The notes under the pieces were generated by a model, which worked only from the letters and a program-made list of their open reading frames with translations, was not told the origin of the DNA and did no database searches. Positions 51,411 to 60,434 of a stretch of DNA of 64,000 bases are shown piece after piece. The stretch covers positions 1,184,501 through 1,248,500 of the forward strand of contig NZ_JAUFQP010000013.1 in NCBI RefSeq assembly GCF_030409805.1. The letters run 5' to 3'. The DNA is from Algibacter miyuki. Lineage in GTDB: Bacteria > Bacteroidota > Bacteroidia > Flavobacteriales > Flavobacteriaceae. The position numbers and the translations under genes were made by a program. The first letter of the stretch is position 1, and every line of letters begins with the position of its first letter.

Positions 51411-52382
51411 ATGAATATATTAATAACATCAGCAGGAAGACGCGTTTCATTAGTTGAGGCTTTTCAAAAAGAGTTAAAAACTTTCTTCCCTCAAGGAAAA
51501 GTAATGACAACAGATTTTAATATTGAACTATCGGCAGCTTGTCATGTTTCTGATAAGTCGTTTCAGTTGCCATTAGTTTGTAAAGACGAATACTTTAGCA
51601 GCTTGCTTAAAGTCTGTTTGGAGAATGATATTAAAATGATTGTGCCTACCATTGATACTGAGTTGGCGCTTTTGGCTCGTAAAAAAGAGGCTTTTTTATC
51701 TCACGGAATTACACCTATTATTTCTTCGGAAAATTTTGTGAATATGTGTCGTAATAAAAGAGAAATTCATACCTTTTTTGAAGACCATAATGTTCAAATA
51801 GCAAAGGAATACTCTAAGCTAGATTATAAACTTCCTATGTTTATAAAACCAATGAACGGTAGTAGAAGTATTGATACTTATAAAATAACCAAACACAAAC
51901 AACTTACAGAATACCATTTCAATAATGATGATCTTATGTTTTTAAAATATATAGATCACGATGAATTTGAAGAGTACACATGCGATTTATACTATGATAA
52001 AAAACATACGTTAAAATGCATTGTGCCAAGAAAAAGAATAGAAGTTAGAGATGGCGAGGTTAATAAATGTGTAGCAGAAAAAGGTGCTTTAGTAGATTAT
52101 ATAAAATCGCGTTTAAGTTTTATTGATGGTGCTATGGGATGTTTAACAGCCCAATTTTTTAAGCATAAAGAAACCGATGAAATATACGGGATTGAAATAA
52201 ATGCACGTTTTGGTGGTGGTTATCCGTTATCTTACTTTGTTGGAGCAAACTATCCAAAATGGCTTATTCAAGAATATTTATTGGACACAGACGTAGCATT
52301 GGATTATTATGAATCATGGGAAGAAAACCTACTCATGTTACGATACGATAAAGAAGTTTTAGTACATGACTATAAAGCATAA
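51411..52382 (+). CDS. ATP-grasp ligase
   Basis: The 323-aa protein has the pre-ATP-grasp Rossmann part (MNILITSAGRRVSLVEAF, about 1-18) and an ATP-grasp core with MFIKPMNGSRSID (about 144-156) and the C-terminal metal site IEINARFGGGYP (about 262-273). Such enzymes join a carboxylate to an amine through an acyl phosphate. It resembles the PylC/carbamoyl-phosphate-synthase-like ligases of polysaccharide clusters. A HAD gene overlaps its end by 17 nt, and a FemAB/GNAT-like gene follows. The substrate may be an amino acid joined to a sugar or other amine, which is inference. Confidence 0.87.
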   Translation: MNILITSAGRRVSLVEAFQKELKTFFPQGKVMTTDFNIELSAACHVSDKSFQLPLVCKDEYFSSLLKVCLENDIKMIVPTIDTELALLARKKEAFLSHGITPIISSENFVNMCRNKREIHTFFEDHNVQIAKEYSKLDYKLPMFIKPMNGSRSIDTYKITKHKQLTEYHFNNDDLMFLKYIDHDEFEEYTCDLYYDKKHTLKCIVPRKRIEVRDGEVNKCVAEKGALVDYIKSRLSFIDGAMGCLTAQFFKHKETDEIYGIEINARFGGGYPLSYFVGANYPKWLIQEYLLDTDVALDYYESWEENLLMLRYDKEVLVHDYKA

Positions 52383-53049
52383 TATTGTATTTGTCTTTGA
52401 TTTAGACGATACATTATATAAAGAAATCGATTTTTTAAAATCGGCATATAAAGAAATCTCTCAATTTATATCAGAAAAAACTAATTTAAACCCGCAAACC
52501 ATTTTCGATAAAATGTTAGCGGCATACTATGATGGTGGCAACCCCTTCCAAACGGTAATAGATTTAGCACAGTCTTCAGAAATTCAAATTTCAAAATTGC
52601 TATCTATTTACCGAAATCATCAACCTCATATTTCGTTATCCAGCGAAACACAATCTGTATTAAAATTCTTAAAAAAATCCGTTTATAAGATAGGTTTAAT
52701 TACCGATGGGCGGAGCGTGCAGCAACGCAGTAAAATCAAAGCTTTAGCGTTAGAATCTTATTTCGATGATATCATCATATCTGAAGAATTTGGTTCTGAA
52801 AAACCATGTTTAGATAACTTTAACTTTTATTCAAACAAGTATGGTGATAAATATCAGTATATTTATATTGGCGATAATACGTCTAAAGATTTTGTTGGTC
52901 CCAATGCCTTGAATTGGCATAGTATTTGCTTAATTGATGCAGGCGAAAATATTCATAAACAAACATTCGATTTAGAAGTAAAATTTAAACCCTTATTTGT
53001 AATTAATAGCATAATACAAATTCCTGAAATTTTAAAAAAAGTTGAATAA
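52366..53049 (+). CDS. HAD-family hydrolase
   Basis: The 227-aa cytosolic phosphatase has motif I VFDLDDTLYK (about residues 9-18), motif II GLITDGRS (about 104-111), motif III Lys in EFGSEKPCLDNF (about 142-153) and motif IV IYIGDNTSKDFVG (about 165-177), all with intact catalytic residues. The gene overlaps the ATP-grasp gene by 17 nt, which suggests coupled translation. It may dephosphorylate a sugar phosphate or related intermediate of the same pathway. Confidence 0.9.
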   Translation: MTIKHNIVFVFDLDDTLYKEIDFLKSAYKEISQFISEKTNLNPQTIFDKMLAAYYDGGNPFQTVIDLAQSSEIQISKLLSIYRNHQPHISLSSETQSVLKFLKKSVYKIGLITDGRSVQQRSKIKALALESYFDDIIISEEFGSEKPCLDNFNFYSNKYGDKYQYIYIGDNTSKDFVGPNALNWHSICLIDAGENIHKQTFDLEVKFKPLFVINSIIQIPEILKKVE

Positions 53050-53054
53050 TTTAC

Positions 53055-54131
53055 ATGAAGTTAGTTTTTAATAAAATATTGAATGAGGAAGATTTTAATT
53101 GTTACCTCTCCAAAGTAAATGTTTTTAAAGAAGTTTATCCCTTTTACAAAGTATTAGGAGATGATATATATGCCTCAAATGGAAGGGCTTTGCGTTATTT
53201 TACTTTTGAAGTAAATGATAAAGTTTTAATTGTAATGCCTTTTGTGATTAGAGAAATAGATTATAAATTAAACGATAAGGTTTATTATGATGTTATTTCT
53301 CCTTATGGCTACAGCGGACCTTTATATGATCAAGATTTATCGAGAGGCTATTTGCTAGAGTTTTGGAAGGAAGTGGATGCTTGGTATAAAGCAAATGATA
53401 TTGTTTCAGAGTTTATAAGATTTAGTTTAAATTTTAATCATCAATTTTATTCCGGAAAATTGGTAGGTACATTGTCTAATGTTAACGGTGTTATAATTAG
53501 CGACGAAAAACAGCAATGGGATAGTTATAAATCTAAGGTTAGAAATAACTATAGGAAATCGGTTTCGAATGATTTACGTTTTGAAATGTATCATGATGAT
53601 GTAAACAGCGAGCATATCGTTGAATTTTATAAGGTTTACATTGAAACCATGAAACGAATAGGAGCTAGTTCTGAATACTTTTATTCCTTAGAATATTTTC
53701 AAAATATTGTAAAATTGAATCAAGAAAATCACGCGTTGGCTTTTGTATATAAAGATGATGTATTGATTTCTGTAGAATTAATTTTTGTTTTAGGGAGCTA
53801 TTTGTATTCTTATTTAGGAGGAACTTTAGCCGATTACTTTAATTACCGTCCAAATGATTTCTTGAAAATTAGTGTTATTAATTGGGCTCGTGAAAAAGGA
53901 TTTACCAATTATGTTTTAGGTGGTGGTAGAGTAGATGGAGATAATTTATATCAGTATAAGAAAGCATTTTTTCCAAACGATGATGATGTGATGTTTTATA
54001 CAGGTCGAAAAATTGTTAACCTAGGAGTATATAAAGAATTGGTTTCGCTAGCGACTAAAGATGGTGAAGAAAAAGTAAAAGTTAAAATATCAAATAAAAC
54101 ATTTTTTCCTGCCTATAGAAGGGCGACCTAA
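53055..54131 (+). CDS. FemAB/GNAT-fold acyl- or aminoacyl-transferase
   Basis: The 358-aa protein begins 5 nt after the HAD gene. Its C-terminal half (about residues 155-335) matches the Acetyltransf_6 type found in FemX/FemAB and related polysaccharide-cluster transferases, with the segments KVRNNYRKS (about 162-170), LALFVY-like and YLGGTLADYFNYRPNDFLKISVINWAREKGFTNYVLGGGRVDGDNLYQYKKAFFP in the later half (about 252-309). FemAB proteins transfer amino acids from aminoacyl-tRNA to amines, and other relatives are N-acyltransferases. Which activity applies here is undecided. Confidence 0.78.
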   Translation: MKLVFNKILNEEDFNCYLSKVNVFKEVYPFYKVLGDDIYASNGRALRYFTFEVNDKVLIVMPFVIREIDYKLNDKVYYDVISPYGYSGPLYDQDLSRGYLLEFWKEVDAWYKANDIVSEFIRFSLNFNHQFYSGKLVGTLSNVNGVIISDEKQQWDSYKSKVRNNYRKSVSNDLRFEMYHDDVNSEHIVEFYKVYIETMKRIGASSEYFYSLEYFQNIVKLNQENHALAFVYKDDVLISVELIFVLGSYLYSYLGGTLADYFNYRPNDFLKISVINWAREKGFTNYVLGGGRVDGDNLYQYKKAFFPNDDDVMFYTGRKIVNLGVYKELVSLATKDGEEKVKVKISNKTFFPAYRRAT

Positions 54132-54175
54132 TTTTTATAGATTTAATGTTTCAAGGTTGGTGAGAATCACGTAAA

Positions 54176-54886
54176 TTAACGCATGTCGTTTTTAGATTTT
54201 AATCCTAAATGATTTTCATCAACCTGTCTAGATCTCATTTCTATTGCCGGATTGCCATAGGCTAATTTAAAATCCGCAATACTTTTTATTACGGTCGATC
54301 CTGCTCCAATATGCGTGTGGCTTCCAATGGAAATTCCTCCAATAATACAAGAACCAATTCCAATGGATGAGCTGGTTTTAATCGTTACATTTCCTGCAAT
54401 GTTTACACCTGGTGCCAAACTAGAAAAATGGTCCATTTTAGAATCATGACCTAAAGTTGATGCCGTATTTAATATACAAAAATCACTAATAACAGCATTT
54501 GCATTAGCGATGGCACCTGGCATAATTACGGTGCCTTTCCCTATTTGTACTGATTTTCCAATAGTCGCATTGGGGTGAATAGCGGTTACAAAGTTAAAAT
54601 CAGGAACGGTACCCTGTATTTTGTTAAACATAACACGGCGCGAATAATTATCTCCAATAGCAATGATACCTCCAATGACGTGGTGTGATTTTATGAGTTG
54701 AGGAAGTATTTGTTCATTTCCCAGAACTTCATAATCAAATAGTGTTGTTCCAAGTGGTTTATAAGAATCAATTAAGCCTACAATAGTATAGATATTTTGT
54801 CTTTCAATGATATCTATAATAACACTGGCATGACCAGATGCACCTATAATTATAATATTTTGTTTTTCTAATTCGCTTTTTGCCAT
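54176..54886 (-). CDS. PglD/NeuD-like sugar O- or N-acetyltransferase
   Basis: The 236-aa protein has an N-terminal Rossmann-like part with IIGASGHASVIIDII (about residues 13-27) and a left-handed beta-helix of hexapeptide repeats (about 100-215), the layout of PglD-type acetyltransferases. PglD makes UDP-N,N'-diacetylbacillosamine from the 4-amino sugar and acetyl-CoA. It is next to a sugar transferase that resembles PglC, but no dehydratase (PglF) is present in the window, so the sugar is uncertain. It is the last gene of the minus-strand series and converges with the FemAB-like gene. Confidence 0.88.
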   Translation of the reverse strand: MAKSELEKQNIIIIGASGHASVIIDIIERQNIYTIVGLIDSYKPLGTTLFDYEVLGNEQILPQLIKSHHVIGGIIAIGDNYSRRVMFNKIQGTVPDFNFVTAIHPNATIGKSVQIGKGTVIMPGAIANANAVISDFCILNTASTLGHDSKMDHFSSLAPGVNIAGNVTIKTSSSIGIGSCIIGGISIGSHTHIGAGSTVIKSIADFKLAYGNPAIEMRSRQVDENHLGLKSKNDMR

Positions 54887-54956
54887 AATGAAAATTGCTT
54901 AAGGAGACTCGGAGGTAGGTTTGGGGTAAAAGAAATTATATCAATATGTTTGGGTT

Positions 54957-55565
54957 TTATTCATCAGCACCTCCAGTAAACGTGGTCATGTTTAAACCAG
55001 ACTCACTATTAATACCTTGTGGCACAACTAATCTTTTAGCTGTTAAAAGTAAAATTTTAATATCTAACAATAGCGAGATATGTTCAACATACCAAACATC
55101 ATATTTAAATTTTTGGTTCCAAGAGATAGAATTTCTTCCTTTAACTTGCGCCCAGCCGGTAATACCTGGTTTTACATTATGACGTTTTTTTTGCTCTTCA
55201 TTATATAGCGGCAAATAATCTGTTAAAAGCGGACGAGGACCAACTAAGCTCATGTCACCTTTTAAAACATTAATGAGTTGTGGGATTTCATCTAGAGAAT
55301 ATTTTCTAATAAATGATCCCGCTTTAGTTACACGTTTATCAAAAGGTAAAAACTCACCATGTTCGTCTTTTTTATCATTCATGGTTTTAAACTTGATAAT
55401 TTTAAATACTTTTTCATCTTTACCAGGGCGTTGTTGGTAGAAAAAAGCTTTTCCTTCATTTAAAAACAATAAGAGTATTAAAACAATAATGAATATTGGA
55501 GCCAATAGGAGTAAAGCAGTAAAGGCAACAAAAAGGTCAATTAATCTTTTTATAATTTTGTACAT
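54957..55565 (-). CDS. Initiating sugar-1-phosphate transferase (PglC/WcaJ-like)
   Basis: The 202-aa monotopic membrane protein moves a sugar 1-phosphate from UDP to undecaprenyl phosphate, starting lipid-linked glycan synthesis. An N-terminal hydrophobic hairpin (about residues 7-35) precedes the catalytic part with the motifs FFYQQRPGK (about 41-49), FKTMND (about 58-63), DEIPQL (about 96-101), GDMSLVGPRPLL (about 107-118) and PGITGWAQVKGRN (about 139-151). It is followed by the PglD-like gene, and the DegT-like gene precedes it. The short form is like PglC, so an amino sugar is a likely first residue. Confidence 0.94.
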   Translation of the reverse strand: MYKIIKRLIDLFVAFTALLLLAPIFIIVLILLLFLNEGKAFFYQQRPGKDEKVFKIIKFKTMNDKKDEHGEFLPFDKRVTKAGSFIRKYSLDEIPQLINVLKGDMSLVGPRPLLTDYLPLYNEEQKKRHNVKPGITGWAQVKGRNSISWNQKFKYDVWYVEHISLLLDIKILLLTAKRLVVPQGINSESGLNMTTFTGGADE

Positions 55566-55732
55566 GTTGTGTAATATAAGTTGTAAATATTATAATATAG
55601 GTGCCTTATGTTTTAGGCTATGTTTTGTCAAAAGTATTGTATTTTATGGTTGAATAAAACAAAAAACGTTTATGTTTCCATATCATCGTTATTTGAATAC
55701 TTCTAACTCGTTCTATCTAAAAATCTTCTGCT

Positions 55733-56797
55733 TTAAACCTGTTTGAATTTATTAATTATACGACTCATGTAGGTCATGTCACTTTTGTTATAGCGATAAT
55801 CTATATGAATGTTTAAGTAATAACCATAAGTTTTAGGATTTCCTGGCCATAATAAAGACGGATAAATTTGTTGTGATATAAGATGGTTTTTAAAAGCATT
55901 CATCGTATCCAAATTATCAAAGTATAATGTTAACCCGAAAGTTGTTTCTGTACTACTAATAAGGTCAAAATGTTCGCTGCCTTTTAATAAGGAAACTAAA
56001 TGCTGGTAGTTTCCTTGTTTGAAATCGCCATAATCAATTTTTAAATATTGTTTTAAAGTCTCTTTATGCTGTTCTGGAAATGCACCTAACTCATAGTTTT
56101 CGTGCATTTTAAGTTCGGCATCATTAATTAATGATAAAAATTCAGTTTTTAGTGAATCGTTGATACCTTTCTGTGTTTCGAAGATAGCTTTCTTTTGCAT
56201 TGCAAGTAAAACAGTATTCCAAACAGATTCGAATACAGGCGATGGCTCTAGTGGTATTGTTTTAAGAGATGCACCATTAGGAATCCAAGCCATGCCGCCT
56301 AAAGGTGCAGGAACTGATTTTCTTAAAGACGCCACACAAAAATCGGCCGAACTATTTAAACATGACTCACTGAGCCAACCATGTGAATGGTCTTCAATCA
56401 CGGAAACAGTATCATTCTGATAATCGAGGTTGCATTTAGAGATTCCCCAAAAATTATTAACTAAAATAATGTCGTTGTTTTCAAGAAATAGATTGCCTTC
56501 AATACAATAATCTGGATTTTTAGGGTCTACAGGGTATGTTTTAATATTACTGTAGTTTTGCTTTAACCAATGGGTTACATGCTGACAGTAGTATTCCGGA
56601 AGCCAAAACGTATTTATATTTTTTTCCTTTTGAATAAGTTCAACGATGTATTTAATTGCGTGCCTACCATTATAAAACAAAGTATTGTTTAATGGATTAA
56701 ATTGATTTTTTGAATCTGCTAAAAGCTCCGACTTAGGATCTATATATGAAAAAAATGATCCAAATCCTTTTTTAGGACTTGTAGTATCATGCGGCAT
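55733..56797 (-). CDS. DegT-like PLP protein, divergent
   Basis: The 354-aa protein has no obvious full-length DegT match, but the fold-type I PLP core is partly visible. The Asp that pairs with the PLP ring nitrogen is Asp136 in VIEDHSHG (133-140), and the PLP lysine is Lys160 in ASLRKSVPAPLGG (156-168), 24 residues later, near the spacing of DegT/DnrJ/EryC1 enzymes. The rest is divergent, and the N-terminal NGRHAI segment (43-48) is near the usual SGR motif. It may be an aminotransferase for a sugar or another carbonyl, or a relative with a changed function. It is in a minus-strand series with the CapK-like and sugar transferase genes. Confidence 0.7.
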   Translation of the reverse strand: MPHDTTSPKKGFGSFFSYIDPKSELLADSKNQFNPLNNTLFYNGRHAIKYIVELIQKEKNINTFWLPEYYCQHVTHWLKQNYSNIKTYPVDPKNPDYCIEGNLFLENNDIILVNNFWGISKCNLDYQNDTVSVIEDHSHGWLSESCLNSSADFCVASLRKSVPAPLGGMAWIPNGASLKTIPLEPSPVFESVWNTVLLAMQKKAIFETQKGINDSLKTEFLSLINDAELKMHENYELGAFPEQHKETLKQYLKIDYGDFKQGNYQHLVSLLKGSEHFDLISSTETTFGLTLYFDNLDTMNAFKNHLISQQIYPSLLWPGNPKTYGYYLNIHIDYRYNKSDMTYMSRIINKFKQV

Positions 56798-56872
56798 AAT
56801 TGGAATTTGTTTTTTATTCTTACAGGCTAAATTATTGATTATTTATTTTTCCGAAGAATAATAATCTCACTA

Positions 56873-58192
56873 TTATTGTTTTATATAGTTATTCAGTGTC
56901 ATTTTACGTTTTCCAGATGAAAGTAACGGGATTTCATCAACATATCGAATCTGTATATCAGCATTAGCACCTAGAAAACTTTTAAACTTGTCTATAACTG
57001 CCGTTTCAGTGTTAAAATCGTTAGAACAATTTAGTTTTATGGTGTAGCTTGTTTTTCCATCTTGTATAAATTGAATTTGATTTATACCTGGAAATGCAAC
57101 ACTTTCCGTCATCATAAAAGCGGACACAATTTGACCTTTAGTGTTATAAATTGTATCCGTTTTTCGACCTTCAATTTTGTTTAAAACAGGAGGAGTAACG
57201 GTGTAATCGATGCTTCCTATGTCTCCCGTATCGTATCTAATTAAAGGCATGGCATAGCTGAATAAATCGGTAATTACAATTCTGCCAAGCGTACCTTTAG
57301 GAGCCTGATTATCATTGTCGATATTTAAGATTTCAATATGGTACGAGGCCCAGTTTATTGTAAAGTTATTAGAATTTGGCATTTGTTGAGCCAAAATTCC
57401 ATTTTCCATGTTAGAATAACGGGATACCATAGGTGTTTTAAAATAATAAGCCATACGTGCTTTGGTGTAGCTGTTAACGGCTTCGGCCATTCCAATGATA
57501 GATGTTATGTTGGTGTCTAGTGGCTGTGCTTTTTCTTCATCTAAAAATTTACAAATTTGCTCAAAAGCAGAAGGGAAGCCTAGAAATCCCTTATGTCCAG
57601 GAGTTTCTTGTAGCTGTTTTATTATTGCTGATATTTGGTTAGGTTGTAAATCTAAAACTTCAATAGGTTTTAAGTTTTGCAATCTGTTTTTTAGGTTTGA
57701 GTTTTTAAAATTCGCCGCCCAATGTCTAATATACCAAAGTTGATACCCTATTTTAAACCCTGCCAATTCTGAAAAATAAATGGTGTCGGCATTGTTCCTG
57801 TAAATTTTATTTTTATTATGAACCACCTTGAAAGGAGTTCCCGTAGAGCCACTTGTTGACCGTATTGTATTTTTTTTATCACGAAATAGATTGGAAACAA
57901 ATTGATCTTGCTGGGCTTTAACATTGTTTTTATTAATTACAGGAAAGGATAGGAAATCAGAACTTGATACGTTCAAACTTTTATAGAAAGCTGTTGTTTC
58001 AATACTATGTTCTAGAAGCTTATTGCGGTTGTTTTCAATTTTTTGTTGTGCTTCTGGCTTATCAAAATGATTTAATATGAAGCTAATATCATTTAAATGT
58101 TGTTTTATAGGACACCCTTTTACGGTATCTAAAACCCAAAACATACGGTTCCGCAAAATTTCCGATAGGTTATTAATAAATTTAGGCATCAT
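56873..58192 (-). CDS. CapK/PaaK-like adenylate-forming enzyme
   Basis: The 439-aa protein activates a carboxylic acid with ATP. The AMP-binding motif TSGSTGTPFKV is at about residues 109-119, and YDTGDIGSID at about 316-325 marks the end of the adenylation domain; the C-terminal lid (about 350-439) is present. It belongs to the CapK/PaaK-type group in capsule and polysaccharide clusters (distinct from phenylacetate-CoA ligase). The product could be an acyl-AMP, or an acyl-CoA if a thiol partner exists. Its start codon overlaps a 38-bp tandem duplication, so the true N-terminus is MMPKFINNLSE. Confidence 0.85.
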   Translation of the reverse strand: MMPKFINNLSEILRNRMFWVLDTVKGCPIKQHLNDISFILNHFDKPEAQQKIENNRNKLLEHSIETTAFYKSLNVSSSDFLSFPVINKNNVKAQQDQFVSNLFRDKKNTIRSTSGSTGTPFKVVHNKNKIYRNNADTIYFSELAGFKIGYQLWYIRHWAANFKNSNLKNRLQNLKPIEVLDLQPNQISAIIKQLQETPGHKGFLGFPSAFEQICKFLDEEKAQPLDTNITSIIGMAEAVNSYTKARMAYYFKTPMVSRYSNMENGILAQQMPNSNNFTINWASYHIEILNIDNDNQAPKGTLGRIVITDLFSYAMPLIRYDTGDIGSIDYTVTPPVLNKIEGRKTDTIYNTKGQIVSAFMMTESVAFPGINQIQFIQDGKTSYTIKLNCSNDFNTETAVIDKFKSFLGANADIQIRYVDEIPLLSSGKRKMTLNNYIKQ

Positions 58193-58240
58193 TATAGTTC
58201 TAATAGGTTATTAATAAATTTAGGCATCATTATAGTTCTA
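58165..58240 (-). repeat. 38-bp tandem duplication at the ATP-grasp/CapK junction
   Basis: Two identical 38-nt units (58165-58202 and 58203-58240) lie head to tail across the gene boundary. Each contains the start region of the CapK-like gene and the last bases of the ATP-grasp gene. The lack of any mismatch points to a very recent event. Confidence 0.95.
58192..58230 (-). other. 12-codon mini-ORF created by the duplication
   Basis: The ATP-grasp gene ends in TAA, whose last base is the A of an ATG (TAATG). That ATG opens MMPKFINNLLEL and stops with a TAA that itself overlaps the ATG of the CapK-like gene (TAATG). So the ancestral one-base stop/start overlap has been copied and the mini-ORF sits between the two coupled genes. 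Confidence 0.8.
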
Positions 58241-59267
58241 AAAGCGCTTCTTGAATATACTTGTTATTTAAATAGCCTGCACTAGCGACATCAGTAACGT
58301 GTAAGGACGGGTTGGTGTTGCCTTCTACAAGTATAGGGCCGTTGTTGGTTATAGCGATATCCCAACCTACAATGCGGTTAGGTAAACCGGTAGTAGCATT
58401 TTTTACCAGCTCAAAGGCTGCTTTATAATATGGAATTTGAAAGCCATCTAGCTTGATATTACTGTCTGGGTGATGGGTAACTTCTTTACCGCCTTTCACA
58501 ATATCTTGTCTCCCTACACCTTGAAGTTGACCCGAATTTAGATTTACCGATACATAAAAGCCGCCATTGTGTACATTATCCGTGGCGTTACCTCCAGCTC
58601 CAAAACGCATAAAAGCACCCAAAATTTGTACGGTATCGTGTTTATCAATATAGGTGTCTATTCTAATGGTGTTTACCGATTTATTATAAATACGATTAAT
58701 AGCATCGTGTTGTTCAATATACACTTGATGTATATAACTGTGTGTTATTAAAGCGTTGTAATTCGTGGCTATTTGTGTTTCTAAATATTCTTTTTTTAAC
58801 AGAATACAGCCATCGCCACCTTGGCCAAGTATGGGTTTTAAAAAGAGTTTGTCAGCATCCAATGTTTTAAAAACATCATGGAAGAAACTTAAAACATCAG
58901 CTTCCGATGTGATGGATGTCACTGTATTGTTATAAAACCAGCGGGTATTAAAATGATAACTCAGTAGGCGAGGTGTAGGTAAATGTAAACTTGCGCAATG
59001 GTTATTGAAGGCTAATTTATTATTTAAAATAGAAGAAACTTCAGGAAAAACCATTTTTGGTGAATGAATTAAACTATAGTATTCCTTAATGCTTAAGTAG
59101 TTTTTATAATTAGAAACACCCTTTCGGTACAGGTATTTTCTAAAATAATCTATAGGAATACTTTTTTTTAAGACACCAAACATCACCAGTTCTTTTGCTA
59201 TTTTAAGCAGTGGTTTTTTGTTCGGGTCTTTAAAAAAAACACTTAAATGTTTAATTCTATGAAGCAT
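58230..59267 (-). CDS. Sugar-transfer-associated ATP-grasp protein
   Basis: The 345-aa protein has the ATP-grasp core of the sugar-transfer-associated group (ATPgrasp_ST): FLKPILGQGGDGCILL (about residues 141-156) and, near the end, ILVEGNTNPSLHVTD (about 312-326) with the metal-binding Glu and Asn. These proteins occur in exopolysaccharide clusters and are thought to ligate a carboxylate to an amine or hydroxyl of a sugar. The gene begins 9 nt after the GT4 gene and ends in a TAA overlapping the following mini-ORF. Confidence 0.87.
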   Translation of the reverse strand: MLHRIKHLSVFFKDPNKKPLLKIAKELVMFGVLKKSIPIDYFRKYLYRKGVSNYKNYLSIKEYYSLIHSPKMVFPEVSSILNNKLAFNNHCASLHLPTPRLLSYHFNTRWFYNNTVTSITSEADVLSFFHDVFKTLDADKLFLKPILGQGGDGCILLKKEYLETQIATNYNALITHSYIHQVYIEQHDAINRIYNKSVNTIRIDTYIDKHDTVQILGAFMRFGAGGNATDNVHNGGFYVSVNLNSGQLQGVGRQDIVKGGKEVTHHPDSNIKLDGFQIPYYKAAFELVKNATTGLPNRIVGWDIAITNNGPILVEGNTNPSLHVTDVASAGYLNNKYIQEALLEL

Positions 59268-59276
59268 GGGGTGGTT

Positions 59277-60434
59277 TTAATTCAAGGCATTATATTCGCT
59301 AAGTAAAGCATTCCAAACCACTTGACGCTCAAAATTATTCACAATATGTATTCGGCATAATTGCCCCATTTTTTTTGATGCACTTTCATGCTCTAAAACC
59401 GATGTCATCGCTTTTAATAAAGCTTGAGCATCTTTAATAGGTACAATAATTCCGGTTTCGTTGTGTTTTACAATTTCATTACATCCATTAATATCGGTAA
59501 CAATACAAGGGAGCTCCATAGCGCCTGCTTGCATTACCACATTAGGGAATCCTTCACGGTAACTCGGAAAAGTAAGCGCATTAGATATGGCTAAATAAGG
59601 ACGTACATCATCGACCCATCCGGTGTTTATAACGGTATTATTGTTGTCTATGTAATTTAAGGTTTCAGGACGTAGCGGGTCGAGTTCCGATTCGTAAGTA
59701 CCCACTAAAAGTAATTTTATATTTTTTTGCGTTTTATGCAGAGTCTCAAAAGCAGAAACCAATTCGTTAATCCCTTTATCGGTTACTAATCGTCCGACAA
59801 ATACAAAAACAAAATCGTCGGGGTTAATATTAAGACTGGCTCTTAAGGATGCATTTTTAGTACCATCTTTGTAATCTTCTGGGTTGAAAAAACTGGTATC
59901 TATCCCGTTAGAGCTCCCTTTGGCTATAACTTTTAGTTTGGCTTCAGTAGTAAACCCCTCCTTTAGTATAATGTCTTTTAAGCCATATGAATTTGGATAA
60001 ATTTTGGTAGCACAAGCGTAAGTCATCGATTCAACCGTATTCAAAAGTGTACGCTTTAAACCTGTAGCTTCTACAAGCGGAAGGCCAGCAATAGTATGTA
60101 AACGGTGCGGTACACGGGCCAAAAATGCCGCTAACATACCTAATGTGCCTGCTTTTGGGGTGTGGGAATGTACTATAAAAGGCTGTTCCTTTTTAAAGAC
60201 CTTATATAATTGGTACACGGCAACTAAATCTTTTATAGGTGTTATTTTACGTGTCATTTCCACCGCAACGGTTGGAATGCCTTCTAGCTCTATAAGTTTG
60301 TCTAAATGCTTATCGTCTCCTCGTGATGATACACCGAGGATATCATAATAATTGGACATAAAACGTAGTTGTCCTTTTAGTAAACCGCTAAGCGATAATG
60401 GAACGGTGGTAATTCTAATTATTTTTTTTTTCAT
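59277..60434 (-). CDS. Glycosyltransferase family 4 protein
   Basis: The start is taken at ATG 60434 (MKKKIIRITTVPL), giving 385 aa; the open frame extends to 60527 but those residues are not GT4-like. GT-B fold, with the acceptor side motif HSHTPKAGTLGML (about 89-101), FVFVGRLVTDKGINEL (about 202-217) and the nucleotide-sugar site SYREGFPNVVMQAGAMELP (about 286-304), typical of retaining GT4 enzymes. It adds a sugar to the lipid-linked glycan in the cytosol. It is the first gene of the minus-strand glycan series. Confidence 0.92.
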   Translation of the reverse strand: MKKKIIRITTVPLSLSGLLKGQLRFMSNYYDILGVSSRGDDKHLDKLIELEGIPTVAVEMTRKITPIKDLVAVYQLYKVFKKEQPFIVHSHTPKAGTLGMLAAFLARVPHRLHTIAGLPLVEATGLKRTLLNTVESMTYACATKIYPNSYGLKDIILKEGFTTEAKLKVIAKGSSNGIDTSFFNPEDYKDGTKNASLRASLNINPDDFVFVFVGRLVTDKGINELVSAFETLHKTQKNIKLLLVGTYESELDPLRPETLNYIDNNNTVINTGWVDDVRPYLAISNALTFPSYREGFPNVVMQAGAMELPCIVTDINGCNEIVKHNETGIIVPIKDAQALLKAMTSVLEHESASKKMGQLCRIHIVNNFERQVVWNALLSEYNALN

